Program-made: the position numbers and the translations under genes
Part shown: positions 1-9,559 of the stretch, in pieces
Layout of the letters: every line of letters begins with the position of its first letter
Numbering within the stretch: the first letter of the stretch is position 1
Origin: Manis javanica
Taxonomy: Eukaryota; Chordata; Mammalia; Pholidota; Manidae
Direction of reading: 5' to 3'
DNA length: 64,000 nt
NCBI RefSeq assembly: GCF_040802235.1
Contig: NC_133174.1
Coordinates: 130,811,213-130,875,212, forward strand
The notes under the pieces: generated by a model
What the model was told of the DNA's origin: nothing
The model's database searches: none
What the model saw: the letters and a program-made list of their open reading frames with translations, nothing else

Positions 1-820
1 GAAAAGAGCCAAACAGATATTGTGGGGCTGAAAAGTACAATGCCTGACGTGAGCACTCACCAGAGTGTTTCAAGAGTTCAAGATCAACAGTAGATTTTTT
101 AAAATCAGAAACCCTGGAGGCCAGAAGGCAGTAGAATGACATTTTTAAAGTGCTGAAGAAAAAAAATCCCATCAACCAAGAATTCTGTGTTTAGCAAAAC
201 TATCGTCAAAGATTAAGGAGAAATTAAAGCATTTCCAGATAAACAAAAGCTGAAGGAGATTATTGCTAATACACTTGCCCTAAAGAAAATGCTAAAAGGA
301 GTTATTGAGGCTGGGACAAAAGGACACTAGACCAGAATTTGAAATCATATGAAAACAAAACAAACAAAACAAAACAAAAACTGTGGTAAAGGTAACTAAT
401 AGGTTAATTGGGAAGTAAGCACTGTATTTTTTATTTGTAATTCTTTTTATTTCCTAAATGATTTAAATATGCATAAAACAGTAATTATAAATGTATATTA
501 ATGAGCACAAAACTCATGAAGATGTAATTTGGGACAATCACAACCTGAATGGGGAGGAGGGACAGAGCTTTATAGGAAGAGATTTTGTAACTACTGAAAC
601 TCAGTTGATATTAATGCAAACTAGATTGTCATAAATTGAGGATGTTAATTGTAATCCCCATGATAGCCACAAATATAACATCTAACTATATACAGAGGAA
701 ATGAGAAGGAAATCAAAATGGTACATGACAACAAATTAAATACAAGATAAAGCAGTAATGGAGGAAATGAGAACAAAAAGGTATAAGAAATAAAGAAAGG
801 CAGTAGTAAATGTTAGAAAT
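1..820 (+). repeat. Old L1-related element, probably HAL1: ORF1 C-terminal remnant plus 3'UTR
   Basis: Positions about 100-330 are a decayed copy of the C-terminal part of L1 ORF1. They align by eye with the same ORF1 region of the young L1 on the other strand (near 62345-62530). The sequence then passes directly into an A-rich stretch (about 352-380) and a 3'UTR-like segment, with no ORF2 between. ORF1 followed immediately by a 3'UTR is the hallmark of half-L1 (HAL1). An internally deleted L1M is the alternative. It runs off the left edge of the window. Confidence 0.5.
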
Positions 821-2460
821 AAGCCCATCCTTCTGGTACTTGCTTACTCTGTTCCCCTCTTCCTCTTTGATTGAATTTGTTGTTTCCTTTGTCAATATAA
901 CCTCTGTCCTGTTCAATTTGCAGTCTGTTTCTAGGAATTTCTTTCCCATGTGAAGTTTTTTGTTATTGTTGTTGATGAAAGCTTTGGTACTTATTTTTGG
1001 GATTTCACAGACACCACGTTGCTCCAGCATCCTAACGTGTTCTTGTAGTCCCCCTCTATGAACCAGTCTGCAAAGCTCCTACTCCATTTTAGTAGTGCTA
1101 TTGTTACATTAGTCCATTGAACATTCTAATTATTACTATTTGGTGTTCATAGTTGCTCTTATCAGACAATTTTGTCTGACATCAGTGGTTCTCTTGACCC
1201 ACTCTTATTCTGGGTTTCATGGTAATTCCTATCACCTGATTTTATTGTGGATATTGTTTGCGGATTTTAAAAGTTTCTGTCCATGTTACTTTGTGGGAGA
1301 ATTTGTTGAACACACACACACATACACACACACCACACACACATTACTACAGCTGCCATATTCCTAGAATCCTGTCTTTTCTCAAATTTCCTCTTTGACA
1401 TGGTCCACCTAGGACTTCTAAGCTAAAGAAGTAGATAGATTAGACAACGAACTAAAGTACAACTTCAGTAGCTAGAGGCTCTAGTTTTCAAAGGAAAGCA
1501 ATTCACCATCCATGTGCATCTACCAAAAATAAGGGCTCTCAGAACTGTGAACAAGATTTTTCAAACTGGTTATGCATGTCTCAAACACCTCTACTTTTTC
1601 CTTCTCTTAGTTTGGTGTAGATTTGCACAAAGGATTTTAAGTGATGGCTAAACTTGGGAATGATATTGAAATCTCAGCTAGGGATGTATTTGCAGCTCAC
1701 TGAGATTTCCCATTGGTAGCTTACTTCATGCCCCAATAGTTTATTTAACATTTTTTTGTTATGGAAGCACAGTGTCGTCTATTTAAAACTATCGTTTTAG
1801 TTATTCACTGAGTTTTTGCCTGAATGATTCGACATACTCAGCAGCTCTGTTTAAAGAAAGGACTCTGTTTAAGGTCTTTTCTTCTTTAGAGGAATAATGT
1901 GTTTCAGAGGGGAATTAGGAAGGAATTACCTTTGTTTAATGAATACTAAAGTAAAAAAAGGATTAAACATCTCTACAAGTAGCTAAATCCCATGGGCCTC
2001 TTGACTTTAAAGATTGTGGAAGGTAATTATATAGTGGATTTAAATTATTTTAATTCAATTTCAAACTTTGTTTCATGAATAGAAAATATTTCCTCTTTTA
2101 AATAGGGAATACCTTTCTTTCAGCTAAACCTTCCTTTGGGATAGAAGGGCATTTGTCATTTAAATGTAAGCAACAAGGGACAAAGTAAGTTTCAAAAAAA
2201 AAATCCCACACGTTTCATTTTGATCTTTTCCATTCTGTAAATTTTTGGATTAAATTTAGCATTTGTAAGTAATGTTATTGGCATGAAACTAAATTAAGCC
2301 TTTTAAAACATGCATTCAAACATAACAGACTAAAGAATAGACTTGTTGCTTAGTAATTTTCTTACCAGTTATCAAGTCACTTCCATATCAATGTTAAGAT
2401 GTGAGTTTATAAAATAACTGAACCCATTTTTTATTGTCATTTGAATTGTTAGTAGAACAT
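821..2460. other. Unassigned non-coding DNA with a CA-rich microsatellite
   Basis: No gene or clear repeat family is recognised. An imperfect (CA)n tract lies at 1310-1343. The rest is AT-rich, with stops in all frames at random spacing. Confidence 0.5.
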
Positions 2461-2464
2461 GAAA

Positions 2465-2640
2465 AGTCATTGCAATGTAGTGGAATGACTGAAGAAATAT
2501 ATCATTGAATCCTGAGCTCATTAGCTGTACTCCTGGTATAAATTTGTTTAACCTCTCTGATCTCGGTGCCCTCACTTACCCAGCAAGGAGTGGGGCTAGA
2601 GGGTTTATAAGGCCCTTATCTACTCTAGCATTCTATAGGC
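2465..2640 (+). repeat. MIR SINE fragment
   Basis: Shows the MIR core order: a Ser/Thr-rich 'tgtgacc'-like segment, then 'ttaacctctctga' and a 'tcactta' pattern. Strongly diverged. Confidence 0.45.
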
Positions 2641-2684
2641 CACCAATAACAACCATAAAGTAATAGGGAAAGTATTTGAACTGT

Positions 2685-2815
2685 ATTTTACAGATGAGGA
2701 AATTGTGACTCAGCATTTAAATGACCTGCTCACAATCACACATGTAGGCAGTAGAGGAGAGGGGATTCTGACTCAGATCTTCTGACACTTAGTCCAGTAT
2801 TCTTTGGGTTATATG
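2685..2815 (-). repeat. MIR SINE fragment
   Basis: Contains 'acagatgaggaaattgtgac' followed by a 'tgctcacaatcacacatgta' segment. This is the antisense MIR core (dinucleotide-preserved 'cagatgaggaaactgag ... tcacacagctagta' pattern). Confidence 0.6.
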
Positions 2816-3229
2816 ATAATACTTCTGTGATTAACTTTCTATAGTCATGTGTAGAAACAAATGTAATTATTGTTCCTTTCTGTGACTGACTTTCCTCTAT
2901 AACTTTCTTTGTACAAGTCCAAAGCCAATGGTAGAAAAGAAAACTGTGCGAACACGCGTAAGACTAGTAACAGTCAAACAACGTTATAGCGTAAGGGCAA
3001 CAAAGAGCCCTTCAATGAGTAGACTTACAATCCATAAATCCTGTTTGTAGACAGGTCAAAACAAAATCAAGGATAGCATCATAACTGTGGGAAGAGAAGC
3101 ACTCCCATTCTGAAAGATCCTCAGGGATAAATATGCCGCCACCCTACCCTAGACGGACTTTTTTCTTGGAATAGAAACCTCTTTGGCACATTGGTTTGCT
3201 TACATGTCTGTCACCGTCTGCTAGAAATA

Positions 3230-3330
3230 AGCCTTTTGTGAAGAGAGACTACATCTTATTTATTCCTATCCCCTAGCTCAGTGCCTGGCACTAAATACAC
3301 TAAATGAATATATGCAGTTATTTAGGAATG
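3230..3330 (+). repeat. L2 3'-end fragment
   Basis: The 'ctcagtgcctggcac' segment followed by 'aaatgaata' is the conserved 3' terminus of L2 LINEs. Confidence 0.5.
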
Positions 3331-3359
3331 ATGTTGTGGGAGATAATGCAGTTGCTGTC

Positions 3360-3685
3360 ACATACTCAATTAGTGTGTATCAACTACCTACTATATGCCA
3401 GGCATTCTTCTAGGTGATACAAGGAATGAAACAGATGCATATCTCTGCCCTCATGGAGCTTACATTCTAGTAGAGGAACAGGAGACAAGAAGCAAAAGAG
3501 AAGTAGAACCGACTGTACTTAGATACTGATCGGTGCAATGGAGAAAAATAAAGGAGGGAAGGAAGGAGGACAGAGTGTCAAGGTATGAGATTATATCTCT
3601 AAACAGGGAGGACAGGACAGGCTTCACTAAAAAGATGACATTTAAACTGATGGAACATATTTTCCAGCAGTGAGCCAGAAGTTTC
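3360..3685 (-). repeat. L2 LINE fragment
   Basis: Contains 'atatgccaggcattcttcta', 'cctcatggagcttacattct' and, farther on, 'gacatttaaactga'. All are antisense landmarks of the L2 3' region. Confidence 0.55.
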
Positions 3686-3689
3686 ATAT

Positions 3690-4108
3690 GCATGTATTAA
3701 TTTGCTAGGGCTGTTATAACAAAGTACCACAAACTGGCTAGCTTAAGTAATAGAAATTTATTGTCTCACCATCTAGAGGCTACAATTACAAGATGAACAT
3801 GTGGGCAGGGTTGGTTCTTTCTGAAGGCTATGAGGGAAAGGTCTGTTCCAGGCCTCTCTTCTTGGCTGGTAGATGGACATCTTTTCTGTGTTTCTTGACA
3901 TCATCTCTCTGTGTGTGTCGCTGTGTCCAAATGTCCCTTTTTTAGAAGAATAACAGCCATATTGAATTAGGACCCACCCTAACGACCTCATTTTAACTTA
4001 CTTATCTCTGTAAAGACCCTACATCCACATGATGTCACATTGTGAGGGACTGGGAGTTAAGACTTCACCATGTGACTTTGGGCTGGGGGATAAATTCAAC
4101 CCACTAAG
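3690..4108 (-). repeat. MLT1-type MaLR (ERVL-MaLR) solo LTR
   Basis: Runs from 'tgtattaatttgctagggct' to a '...gggataaattcaacccacta' end. That is the full antisense layout of an MLT1 LTR: 'accacaaactgg', 'gaaatttattgtctcacc', the Ser/Leu-rich mid region, 'attaggacccaccctaa', 'catgatgtcacattgtga'. Nearly full length, diverged, solo. Confidence 0.75.
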
Positions 4109-4190
4109 TGCATTATTTCATTTAATCCTTACAATAACTCTGAGAGGTGAGTATCGCTAATCATGCTGGATATGAGGACAAATGATATTT
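4108..4190 (-). repeat. MIR fragment
   Basis: 'atttaatccttacaataact' followed by a 'gaggtgagta' segment matches the antisense MIR core. Short and diverged. Confidence 0.4.
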
Positions 4191-5139
4191 CCTCCTTTTC
4201 ATTCATCCATGGATGGAAAAAAACAATTATACAGATAAATCTAATATGGATGATATGAATAGAAAGAAACACATGGAAGAATATAATATCTGACCACTAC
4301 TTGGGTAGCATCAGAAGTGCTGGTGAAAGCTAATTGGGAGAGGATAGTAGGAGAATTTAGCTATATAAAATGTAGGGGAGTTGTAGTAAGAAGGAATAGA
4401 ACTGCTCAAACTAGGGGAGCGATTTGTAGATATCCTAGTAGGAAAAACAGAATATGGAGTATTCTGAGAACCATGGATTTGAATAAAACCCTTTTTATTG
4501 GGTGTGTTAAATACTACCACTTAGGCAGAAAAAAAATGGTTCATTTTATTGTGCCAAGAAAATTTTCAGCCTGCCTTTAAGTTTTGAAAATGAAAATGTG
4601 ACAGCATTCAAGAGGGACCATGAGAAGGACACAACCTGCCAGCTTAATTATGTTTCTGAAATGCTTCTGGGCAAAATTAATATGTGTGGATACCAGCCCA
4701 AATTATTTGGACTGAACAGACTTCAGCTTATATACAAAACTCCATGAAATGCAGGGGTATTAAAAAATTTGGATATAGCAATATTGATAATGGTGGTTAG
4801 AGAATTGTTTATCTTTTCCCTGGACACCTCCTCTCATTAGTTATTTCAAAGTCAACATGGTTATCAGAACCTTTCAGAGCAAAATTAAAACCTTGGGGCT
4901 AGGTGGCCATTTGGCAAAGCCTCCTATCTATATCCTATTAAACCCAAGTGGATAAAAACAAAATAAACTTAATTCTAGTGCAAAGTTTACTTATCCTTTG
5001 AAGAAGGTGGTGCTAAATATTAGTGCTGAGTAAACTCAAATTCTTTTGCTGATCATCTCAGATGTGGGCTAACTGGCAAAATCAAGATTGAACCTTCCTT
5101 TACGCTGTTTCCAGGATGTATTTAATCAATAAGGTTAAA
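4191..5139. other. Unassigned non-coding DNA
   Basis: No gene or recognisable repeat. The overlapping reading frames near 4311-4580 lack homology I recognise, codon bias or splice context, and are treated as chance. Confidence 0.5.
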
Positions 5140-5345
5140 AGTGTAAAAGAAATGATGAGGCCCACATGTACACAAAAAGATTTGCAAAGCCTTTTCGTAT
5201 CTCTCACTTCAAATGGCCTCCATATCTACTCTGTGAGGATAGCAGGGTAAAGATTATTATCCTTATTTTATAGAAGAGAAAAACTAAGGCTCTGGGACTT
5301 GATGTTTGCAATGTTATAATCAGAAATGAGGCCAGCACTAGGGCT
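5140..5345 (-). repeat. MIR SINE fragment
   Basis: 'ttattttatagaagagaaaa' after a 'tctgtgaggatag' segment, then an 'atcagaaatgaggccagcac' tail, follow the antisense MIR layout. Confidence 0.5.
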
Positions 5346-5565
5346 CCAAAATTTGGACTATTATTTCAGTGCTTAAATATATTAAAGAATGTATGAGTCT
5401 TACAATACTATGTTGGTAAGCAACTTGTCCATAAGACTCTGATTTCCTAAAATGTCTTAGAGCTGAGATTCTCTGAAATCCTATGAGGCTAACATGCTTT
5501 AACTTTATGTATTACAGGTACAATTGTCAATGAGTATAAGATTAGTATTTATAAAACTGTATTTT

Positions 5566-5571
5566 GGGATC
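5566..5571. repeat. ERV target-site duplication, left copy
   Basis: GGGATC directly precedes the TG that opens the 5' LTR. The same hexamer follows the CA that closes the 3' LTR at 8255. Confidence 0.9.
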
Positions 5572-5594
5572 TGTTGGCAGCCACGCTCAGAAAA

Positions 5595-5612
5595 TGGCGC
5601 CCAACGTGGGGC
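5595..5612 (+). promoter_or_regulatory. tRNA-Lys1,2 primer-binding-site sequence embedded in U3
   Basis: TGGCGCCCAACGTGGGGC is exactly the 18-nt complement of the tRNA-Lys1,2 3' end used as primer by MPMV- and JSRV-type betaretroviruses. Here it sits 23 bp inside the LTR rather than after it. The copy in the 3' LTR at 7944-7961 is identical. It overlaps an 'AAAATGGCGC' core that resembles a YY1 site. It is not in a position to prime minus-strand synthesis. Confidence 0.8.
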
Positions 5613-5765
5613 AGCCGGAAAGCCCCGAACTTCCTAGTGACAAAACATCCCACGCCACTAAACCACATGCTAATTGCGCCTTAGCATAAGGACCAATGAG
5701 ACCCACCAAATTGTTATGCTAATGAAGCATATGGAGCTGCACCAACCAGGTCAGAGCATGAGAAC

Positions 5766-5772
5766 TATATAA
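5766..5772 (+). promoter_or_regulatory. LTR TATA box
   Basis: TATATAA about 60 bp upstream of the polyadenylation signal in the 5' LTR. The identical copy in the 3' LTR is at 8115-8121. It should set the U3/R boundary roughly 25-30 bp downstream. Confidence 0.8.
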
Positions 5773-5907
5773 GCAAGCCTCTCCTTCCCCTCTGGGTCCT
5801 GCCCAACACATTTGTTTCACAAAGAGCTGAAGAATAAAGCTTTCTGCAGAAGAATCCTGCTGTTGTTGCGTGCTGTTCTTGCCGGCGAGGACGGGGCGCG
5901 CGACAAG

Positions 5908-5925
5908 TGGTGCCGAAACCTGGGA
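5908..5925 (+). other. Primer-binding site, tRNA-Phe type
   Basis: TGGTGCCGAAACCTGGGA begins 2 nt after the LTR end. It matches the complement of the tRNA-Phe 3' end with one mismatch (CCT for CCC), the primer class used by IAP elements. Confidence 0.85.
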
Positions 5926-6008
5926 ACCAGAACATCACCGGCACAGGGAGGACCCTTCAGACATCTGGAGAGGATTCAGAACTGCAGGACAGAAGAAAAC
6001 CCGGAGGG

Positions 6009-6014
6009 GTAAGT
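6009..6014 (+). promoter_or_regulatory. Probable major splice donor in the ERV leader
   Basis: GTAAGT preceded by GGAGGG lies between the primer-binding site and the gag start, the usual place for the retroviral major 5' splice site. It would produce spliced env-type RNA. Confidence 0.6.
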
Positions 6015-6039
6015 TCCGAGAGACGCGCTTTTTAGGAGC

Positions 6040-7176
6040 ATGTCAGAAATGGAACGGGAGACAGAGCGAGCTCGCGGCCGAAAAAAGGCCACAAAAACGA
6101 AAGTAAAGAAACCCCAGAATGAGGGAGAAAGCCCGCCTAGGGCAAAAGCGAAAGAGCCCCGAGAAGCGAGTGACGATCGCCTCGGAGAAAATAGTAAATA
6201 CCCCTGGAAAGAGTTGAGGGACCTCCAACTCTCCAGTAGGGAATCTGAGGAGGAATTAATGTCCGCAGAGGAAGGGGAAGAAAATAAAACCGCAGAGTGC
6301 AGAAGTAAGGGAACCAGCAAAGTCGAAAAGCAGACCAAGGAAAAAATGAAAGCAGGGTGTCCCCTGACGCCCATTGCCCCGCCACCTTACGTGAGCGGCG
6401 CACTCTCTTTTTGCCACCCAGATACTCTTCAGGCAATTAAACAAATGTTTCCTGTATTTGAGGATAATGGCGTACGCTCTCACCAGCCCCTGAGCCATAA
6501 ACAAGTTAAGGAGTTAGCGGAATCCGTTCGGGCTTATGGAGTCAGTGCTAACTACACCATAGCACAGATTGAAAGACTAACAGAGACAGCAATGACACCT
6601 GCAGACTGGCAATATGTAACTAAGGCATGCCTTTCTAGTATGGGGCAGTACATAGAATGGAAGGCACTGTGGCATGATATCAGTATGGCCCAGGCACGCG
6701 CAAATGCAGCCGAGGGATAGCCTGCGTGGTCATATGATATGCTGACGGGCCAAGGACAGTGGGTAGCCAACCAGACCGCCTTCCCCTTACAGGTATACGC
6801 ACAAATAAACACGTGCGCCACCAAGGCATGGAAAGCCCTCACCAACAAAGGAGAAGTGTCAGGCAATTTAACAAAAATTATTCAAGGGCCGAGTGAGCCA
6901 TTTTCTGACTTTGTCGCTCGTATGATGGAGGCCGCAGGCAGAATATTTGGAGATCAGGAACAAGCGATGCCCCTAGTGGAGCAATTAGTGTTTGAACAAT
7001 GTACCAAAGAATGCAGACAGGCAATAACACCTTGGAAACAGAAAGGGATACACGCTTGGTTGAAAGCCTGTAGAGAAATAGGAGGACCACTCACCAACAC
7101 GGGCCTAGCCGCAGCCATATTACAGAGCCACAAACAGGCCAGGATCACTAACAGAAGTATTAAATGCTTTCACTAA
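6040..7176 (+). pseudogene. gag: ERV gag fragment (MA-like region and most of capsid), interrupted by an amber codon
   Basis: The reading frame starts with ATG at 6040, about 115 bp after the primer-binding site, and runs 226 codons to TAG at 6718-6720. The same frame then continues to 7176. The first ~105 residues are very rich in Lys, Glu and Arg and look like a shortened matrix/p12-type region. A PPPY late-domain motif (residues 114-117) precedes capsid. Capsid follows; its major homology region lies at 6883-6942 (pattern QGPxExFxDFVxR). The rest of capsid's C-terminal domain ends near 7120-7145, where a deletion joins it out of frame to env. Nucleocapsid is absent, so the product could not package RNA alone. 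It is betaretrovirus/IAP-type Gag by the capsid and MHR pattern. Confidence 0.88.
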
Positions 7177-7537
7177 TCTGTCACGAGACCTGTCCCAGTA
7201 TCTTTCAGGAAACTGGTCCCAAGACTTCGATGGGGCACTAGAAGAACTGCGGCGAGAAATAATCCACATCAACTCCACCCGTCTAGATATCTCCGTAGCA
7301 GAAGGACTCTCTTCCTGGTTCCTCAGAGCTCTCTCCCACGTCAAGGAGTGGGCGGGCATGGCTGGGATGGGCGTGTTCATGCTTGGAGGTCTCATGCTCC
7401 TACTCTGGTTGTTATGCAGACTCCGCAACCAACATAAGCAGGACAAGGTGATCCTTGCTCAAGCCCTAATGGCGATAGACGTTGGCGCCTCTCCCCAAGT
7501 GTGGCTCAACATGCTTAAGAAGGAAGCTTGGCTTTAG
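7109..7537 (+). pseudogene. env: ERV env remnant: C-terminal part of the transmembrane subunit
   Basis: After the deletion joint (about 7120-7145) a second frame is open until TAG at 7535-7537. It encodes the end of a retroviral TM ectodomain, with two or three N-glycosylation sequons (for example NLS, NWS, NST). Then come a Trp-containing membrane-proximal stretch, one strongly hydrophobic membrane anchor (7358-7423) and a basic cytoplasmic tail of about 35 residues. Surface subunit, furin site, fusion peptide and the heptad/CX6CC regions are missing, so it cannot mediate entry. The frame has no start codon of its own near the joint; translation would need fusion or internal initiation. The anchor and tail are undamaged, which fits the young age. 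Confidence 0.8.
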
Positions 7538-7906
7538 CTTGAGGTAGCTCTTGCACCCTGAGCCCATGTGGCACTGCACCAGGCCCGAGTACCTCATTGC
7601 TTAATCACAGCTTTCTCTAAGAAGCTCTAGAGCCTCTAAGAGCTTAGAGCCTCTAAGAAGCTCTAAGGTGCAAGAGGGTTGAGAAAAAAGGTCCAAACCC
7701 TTTGTACCAAGCGGTCCCAACGCCAGCCAGAGGATGCGAGGCAAAGCACTGCAAGAGGTCTTGGACCCCTCTGAGAGGCATGCCTGACTGCATAGGAGTA
7801 GATGCCCAGAACCCCTCTCCAAAAAGGGGGCATCAGGAAGTGTGATGGAGGTCAGGCCTCTGTCTCCGCCTCTGCTGGCAAGTTCCGCCTTGAGCTTCTA
7901 TTAGAC
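7538..7906 (+). other. ERV 3' non-coding region with imperfect triple repeat, possible RNA export element
   Basis: Between the env stop and the polypurine tract there is no long frame. At 7615-7668 a 17-19-nt unit beginning CTCTAAGA occurs three times; the middle copy can fold on itself (CTCTAAG-AG-CTTAGAG). Class II ERVs of the MPMV/IAP type carry constitutive transport elements in this place, so an export function is possible but unproven. Confidence 0.5.
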
Positions 7907-7920
7907 AAAAAAGGGGGAGA
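7907..7920 (+). other. Polypurine tract
   Basis: AAAAAAGGGGGAGA abuts the TG of the 3' LTR. It is the plus-strand primer expected in a retrovirus. Confidence 0.9.
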
Positions 7921-8254
7921 TGTTGGCAGCCACGCTCAGAAAATGGCGCCCAACGTGGGGCAGCCGGAAAGCCCCGAACTTCCTAGTGACAAAACATCCC
8001 ACACCACTAAACCACATGCTAATTGCGCCTTAGCATAAGGACCAATGAGACCCACCAAATTGTTATGCTAATGAAGCGTATGGAGCTGCACCAACCAGGT
8101 CAGAGCATGAGAACTATATAAGCAAGCCTCTCCTTCCCCTCTGGGTCCTGCCCAACACATTTGTTTCACAAAGAGCTGAAGAATAAAGCTTTCTGCAGAA
8201 GAATCCTGCTGTTGTTGCGTGCTGTTCTTGCCGGCGAGGACGGGGCGCGCGACA
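7921..8254 (+). repeat. 3' LTR of the class II ERV
   Basis: 334 bp, 99.4% identical to the 5' LTR. TATA box at 8115-8121. The polyadenylation signal AATAAA at 8182-8187 would end proviral transcripts. Confidence 0.95.
8182..8187 (+). terminator. ERV polyadenylation signal
   Basis: AATAAA in R of the 3' LTR, followed by a GT-rich stretch (TGCTGTTGTTGCGTGCTGTT) suited to cleavage and polyadenylation. Confidence 0.75.
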
Positions 8255-8260
8255 GGGATC
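8255..8260. repeat. ERV target-site duplication, right copy
   Basis: GGGATC, identical to 5566-5571. Confidence 0.9.
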
Positions 8261-9394
8261 GTCGCAGCATCATTTCTTTGTGTGCATTGGACATGCTTTG
8301 AGTTTTCATTTCCTACTTTATGGACATGTGTAGCATTTACAACAGTGAATAGTAGATAGTAAGTGTTCAAAAAATATTAGACTTTTGACTATTCTTATTC
8401 ATAGCCACACTGTTTTTTAAAAAGTAAAAATAAAATAGTTCACAGAGCTACCTTTTATTACTTCAAAGGAGTCAATATTCATTCAGTGCTGTATAAATAC
8501 CCCATTCTAAGTTCAAGGTATATTTAAAACCCTAAAACTTCTATATGTCCAATGAATAATATGTGGTGCTAGCCATCAAAGTCCTTCTGATATAGAAGTA
8601 AACAAAGAGAAACCAAAAAACAACTACATAAAAAGGCATCATACAGAGTGAAGTAAATTAAGTCCCTAAGTGTCTGAAAATGACTCCATGTGTTATGGAA
8701 TTATAAAGGGAGGAAGAATCAAATACATCTTGGGGCTGAGACAGTGTCCATACTGTGAGGTTTCATGTGAACAGATTATGCATCATTTGTGTTGATCCTT
8801 GAACAACCAGTAGAGTTTTGAAAGATAGGCATGGGAGCAGGTTATGATGAGGGAAAATAGAACAACTTGGGAAAAGGCAAAGAGGCAGGCCATTACAAAT
8901 TGTGAGAAATGTCATGAATGGTGAACTTTCTACTCTGGCAAAATTCTGAGACACTTCAAGAGGGGTGATGACATAGAAAGCTGAGAGAATCAATGGAGCC
9001 CTGTGGCTTAGTGCCTTAGAAGTCAGGGAGATTGTGCTTAGTTCAGTGAGCAATGCAAAGATCACAGCAGAGTTTTAGTTAGAATCTCAAATGGAAAGTA
9101 AATTCCTTGAAGGACCAACTTTGTTCAGCTTAGCATTGTTTTCTCAGCACTTATAATAATGCCTGATGCATAGTAGGTCGGTTTTTGCTCAGTAAGTATT
9201 CACAAAATAGATAATCAAATGTCAGCCTTTACATTATTAGTATTATTGATGTTGTTATTCTGTAAGATACCAAGTTCTACCAAGTGACTTCAGGGACTCC
9301 AATTTTAGCTATTTAAAATATAAGAAGTCATTGCATAAAAGAGGCATCGCTATAAAATAATGATTTAAGAACCACTCATCTAGTTTAGTTTTTT
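8261..9394. repeat. Mostly unassigned; L2-like fragments at about 8800-8960 (-) and 9100-9235 (+)
   Basis: An antisense L2-like stretch ('aaaaggcaaagaggcagg') lies near 8870-8900. A sense L2 3' end lies near 9110-9235 ('attccttgaaggaccaac ... gcatagtaggt'). The remainder shows nothing recognisable. Confidence 0.35.
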
Positions 9395-9510
9395 ATCTCC
9401 CTCTCCAGATGGGAAAAGTGAGGACAAAGGAAGTGAACGAACTTGCCTCAAGTCACCCACTGAGAGGAAGAGTCAGGAACAGAACTCAGTTGTCTGTCTC
9501 CCTAGTCTTG
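9395..9510 (-). repeat. MIR fragment
   Basis: 'ccagatgggaaaagtgagga' followed by 'cttgcctcaagtcaccca' is the antisense MIR core. Confidence 0.5.
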
Positions 9511-9559
9511 AGTTCGTTCCACAGGCCCTGGCTAGTGTGTGCCCCTAAAAATCTATTTT

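Larger units (their letters stand above)
5572..5905 (+). repeat. 5' LTR of the class II ERV
   Basis: 334 bp beginning TGTTGG and ending GACA. U3 holds an embedded copy of a Lys-type primer-binding site (5595-5612), three octamer-like motifs (5667-5723) and CCAAT. The TATA box is at 5766-5772 and AATAAA at 5833-5838. The layout with AATAAAGCTTT just downstream of a short R, and the GC-rich U5 end, resembles mouse IAP LTRs. It differs from the 3' LTR at 5654 (G versus A at 8003) and 5729 (A versus G at 8078). Confidence 0.95.
5566..8260 (+). mobile_element. Young internally deleted class II (IAP-like) endogenous retrovirus
   Basis: A complete insertion: 6-bp target duplication GGGATC (5566-5571 and 8255-8260), 334-bp 5' LTR, tRNA-Phe-type primer-binding site, leader with a strong splice donor, gag fragment, env transmembrane fragment, polypurine tract and 334-bp 3' LTR. 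Six-bp duplications and IAP/betaretrovirus-like capsid and primer-binding site place it in ERV class II. The internal region is only about 2 kb; the rest of gag, all of pro and pol, and most of env are missing. The two LTRs differ at 2 of 334 positions, both CpG transitions, so the insertion is recent. It cannot encode its own polymerase and would depend on a related complete provirus, like the deleted IAP or ETn classes of mouse. Confidence 0.93.

Noticed and set aside
5595..5612. Reading the Lys-type site as the functional primer-binding site
   Set aside because: It lies inside U3, is duplicated in both LTRs, and a proper Phe-type site follows the LTR end.
5976..6504. Several minus-strand frames opposite gag
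   Set aside because: They mirror the purine-rich gag sequence; no retroviral antisense gene is known there in this class.
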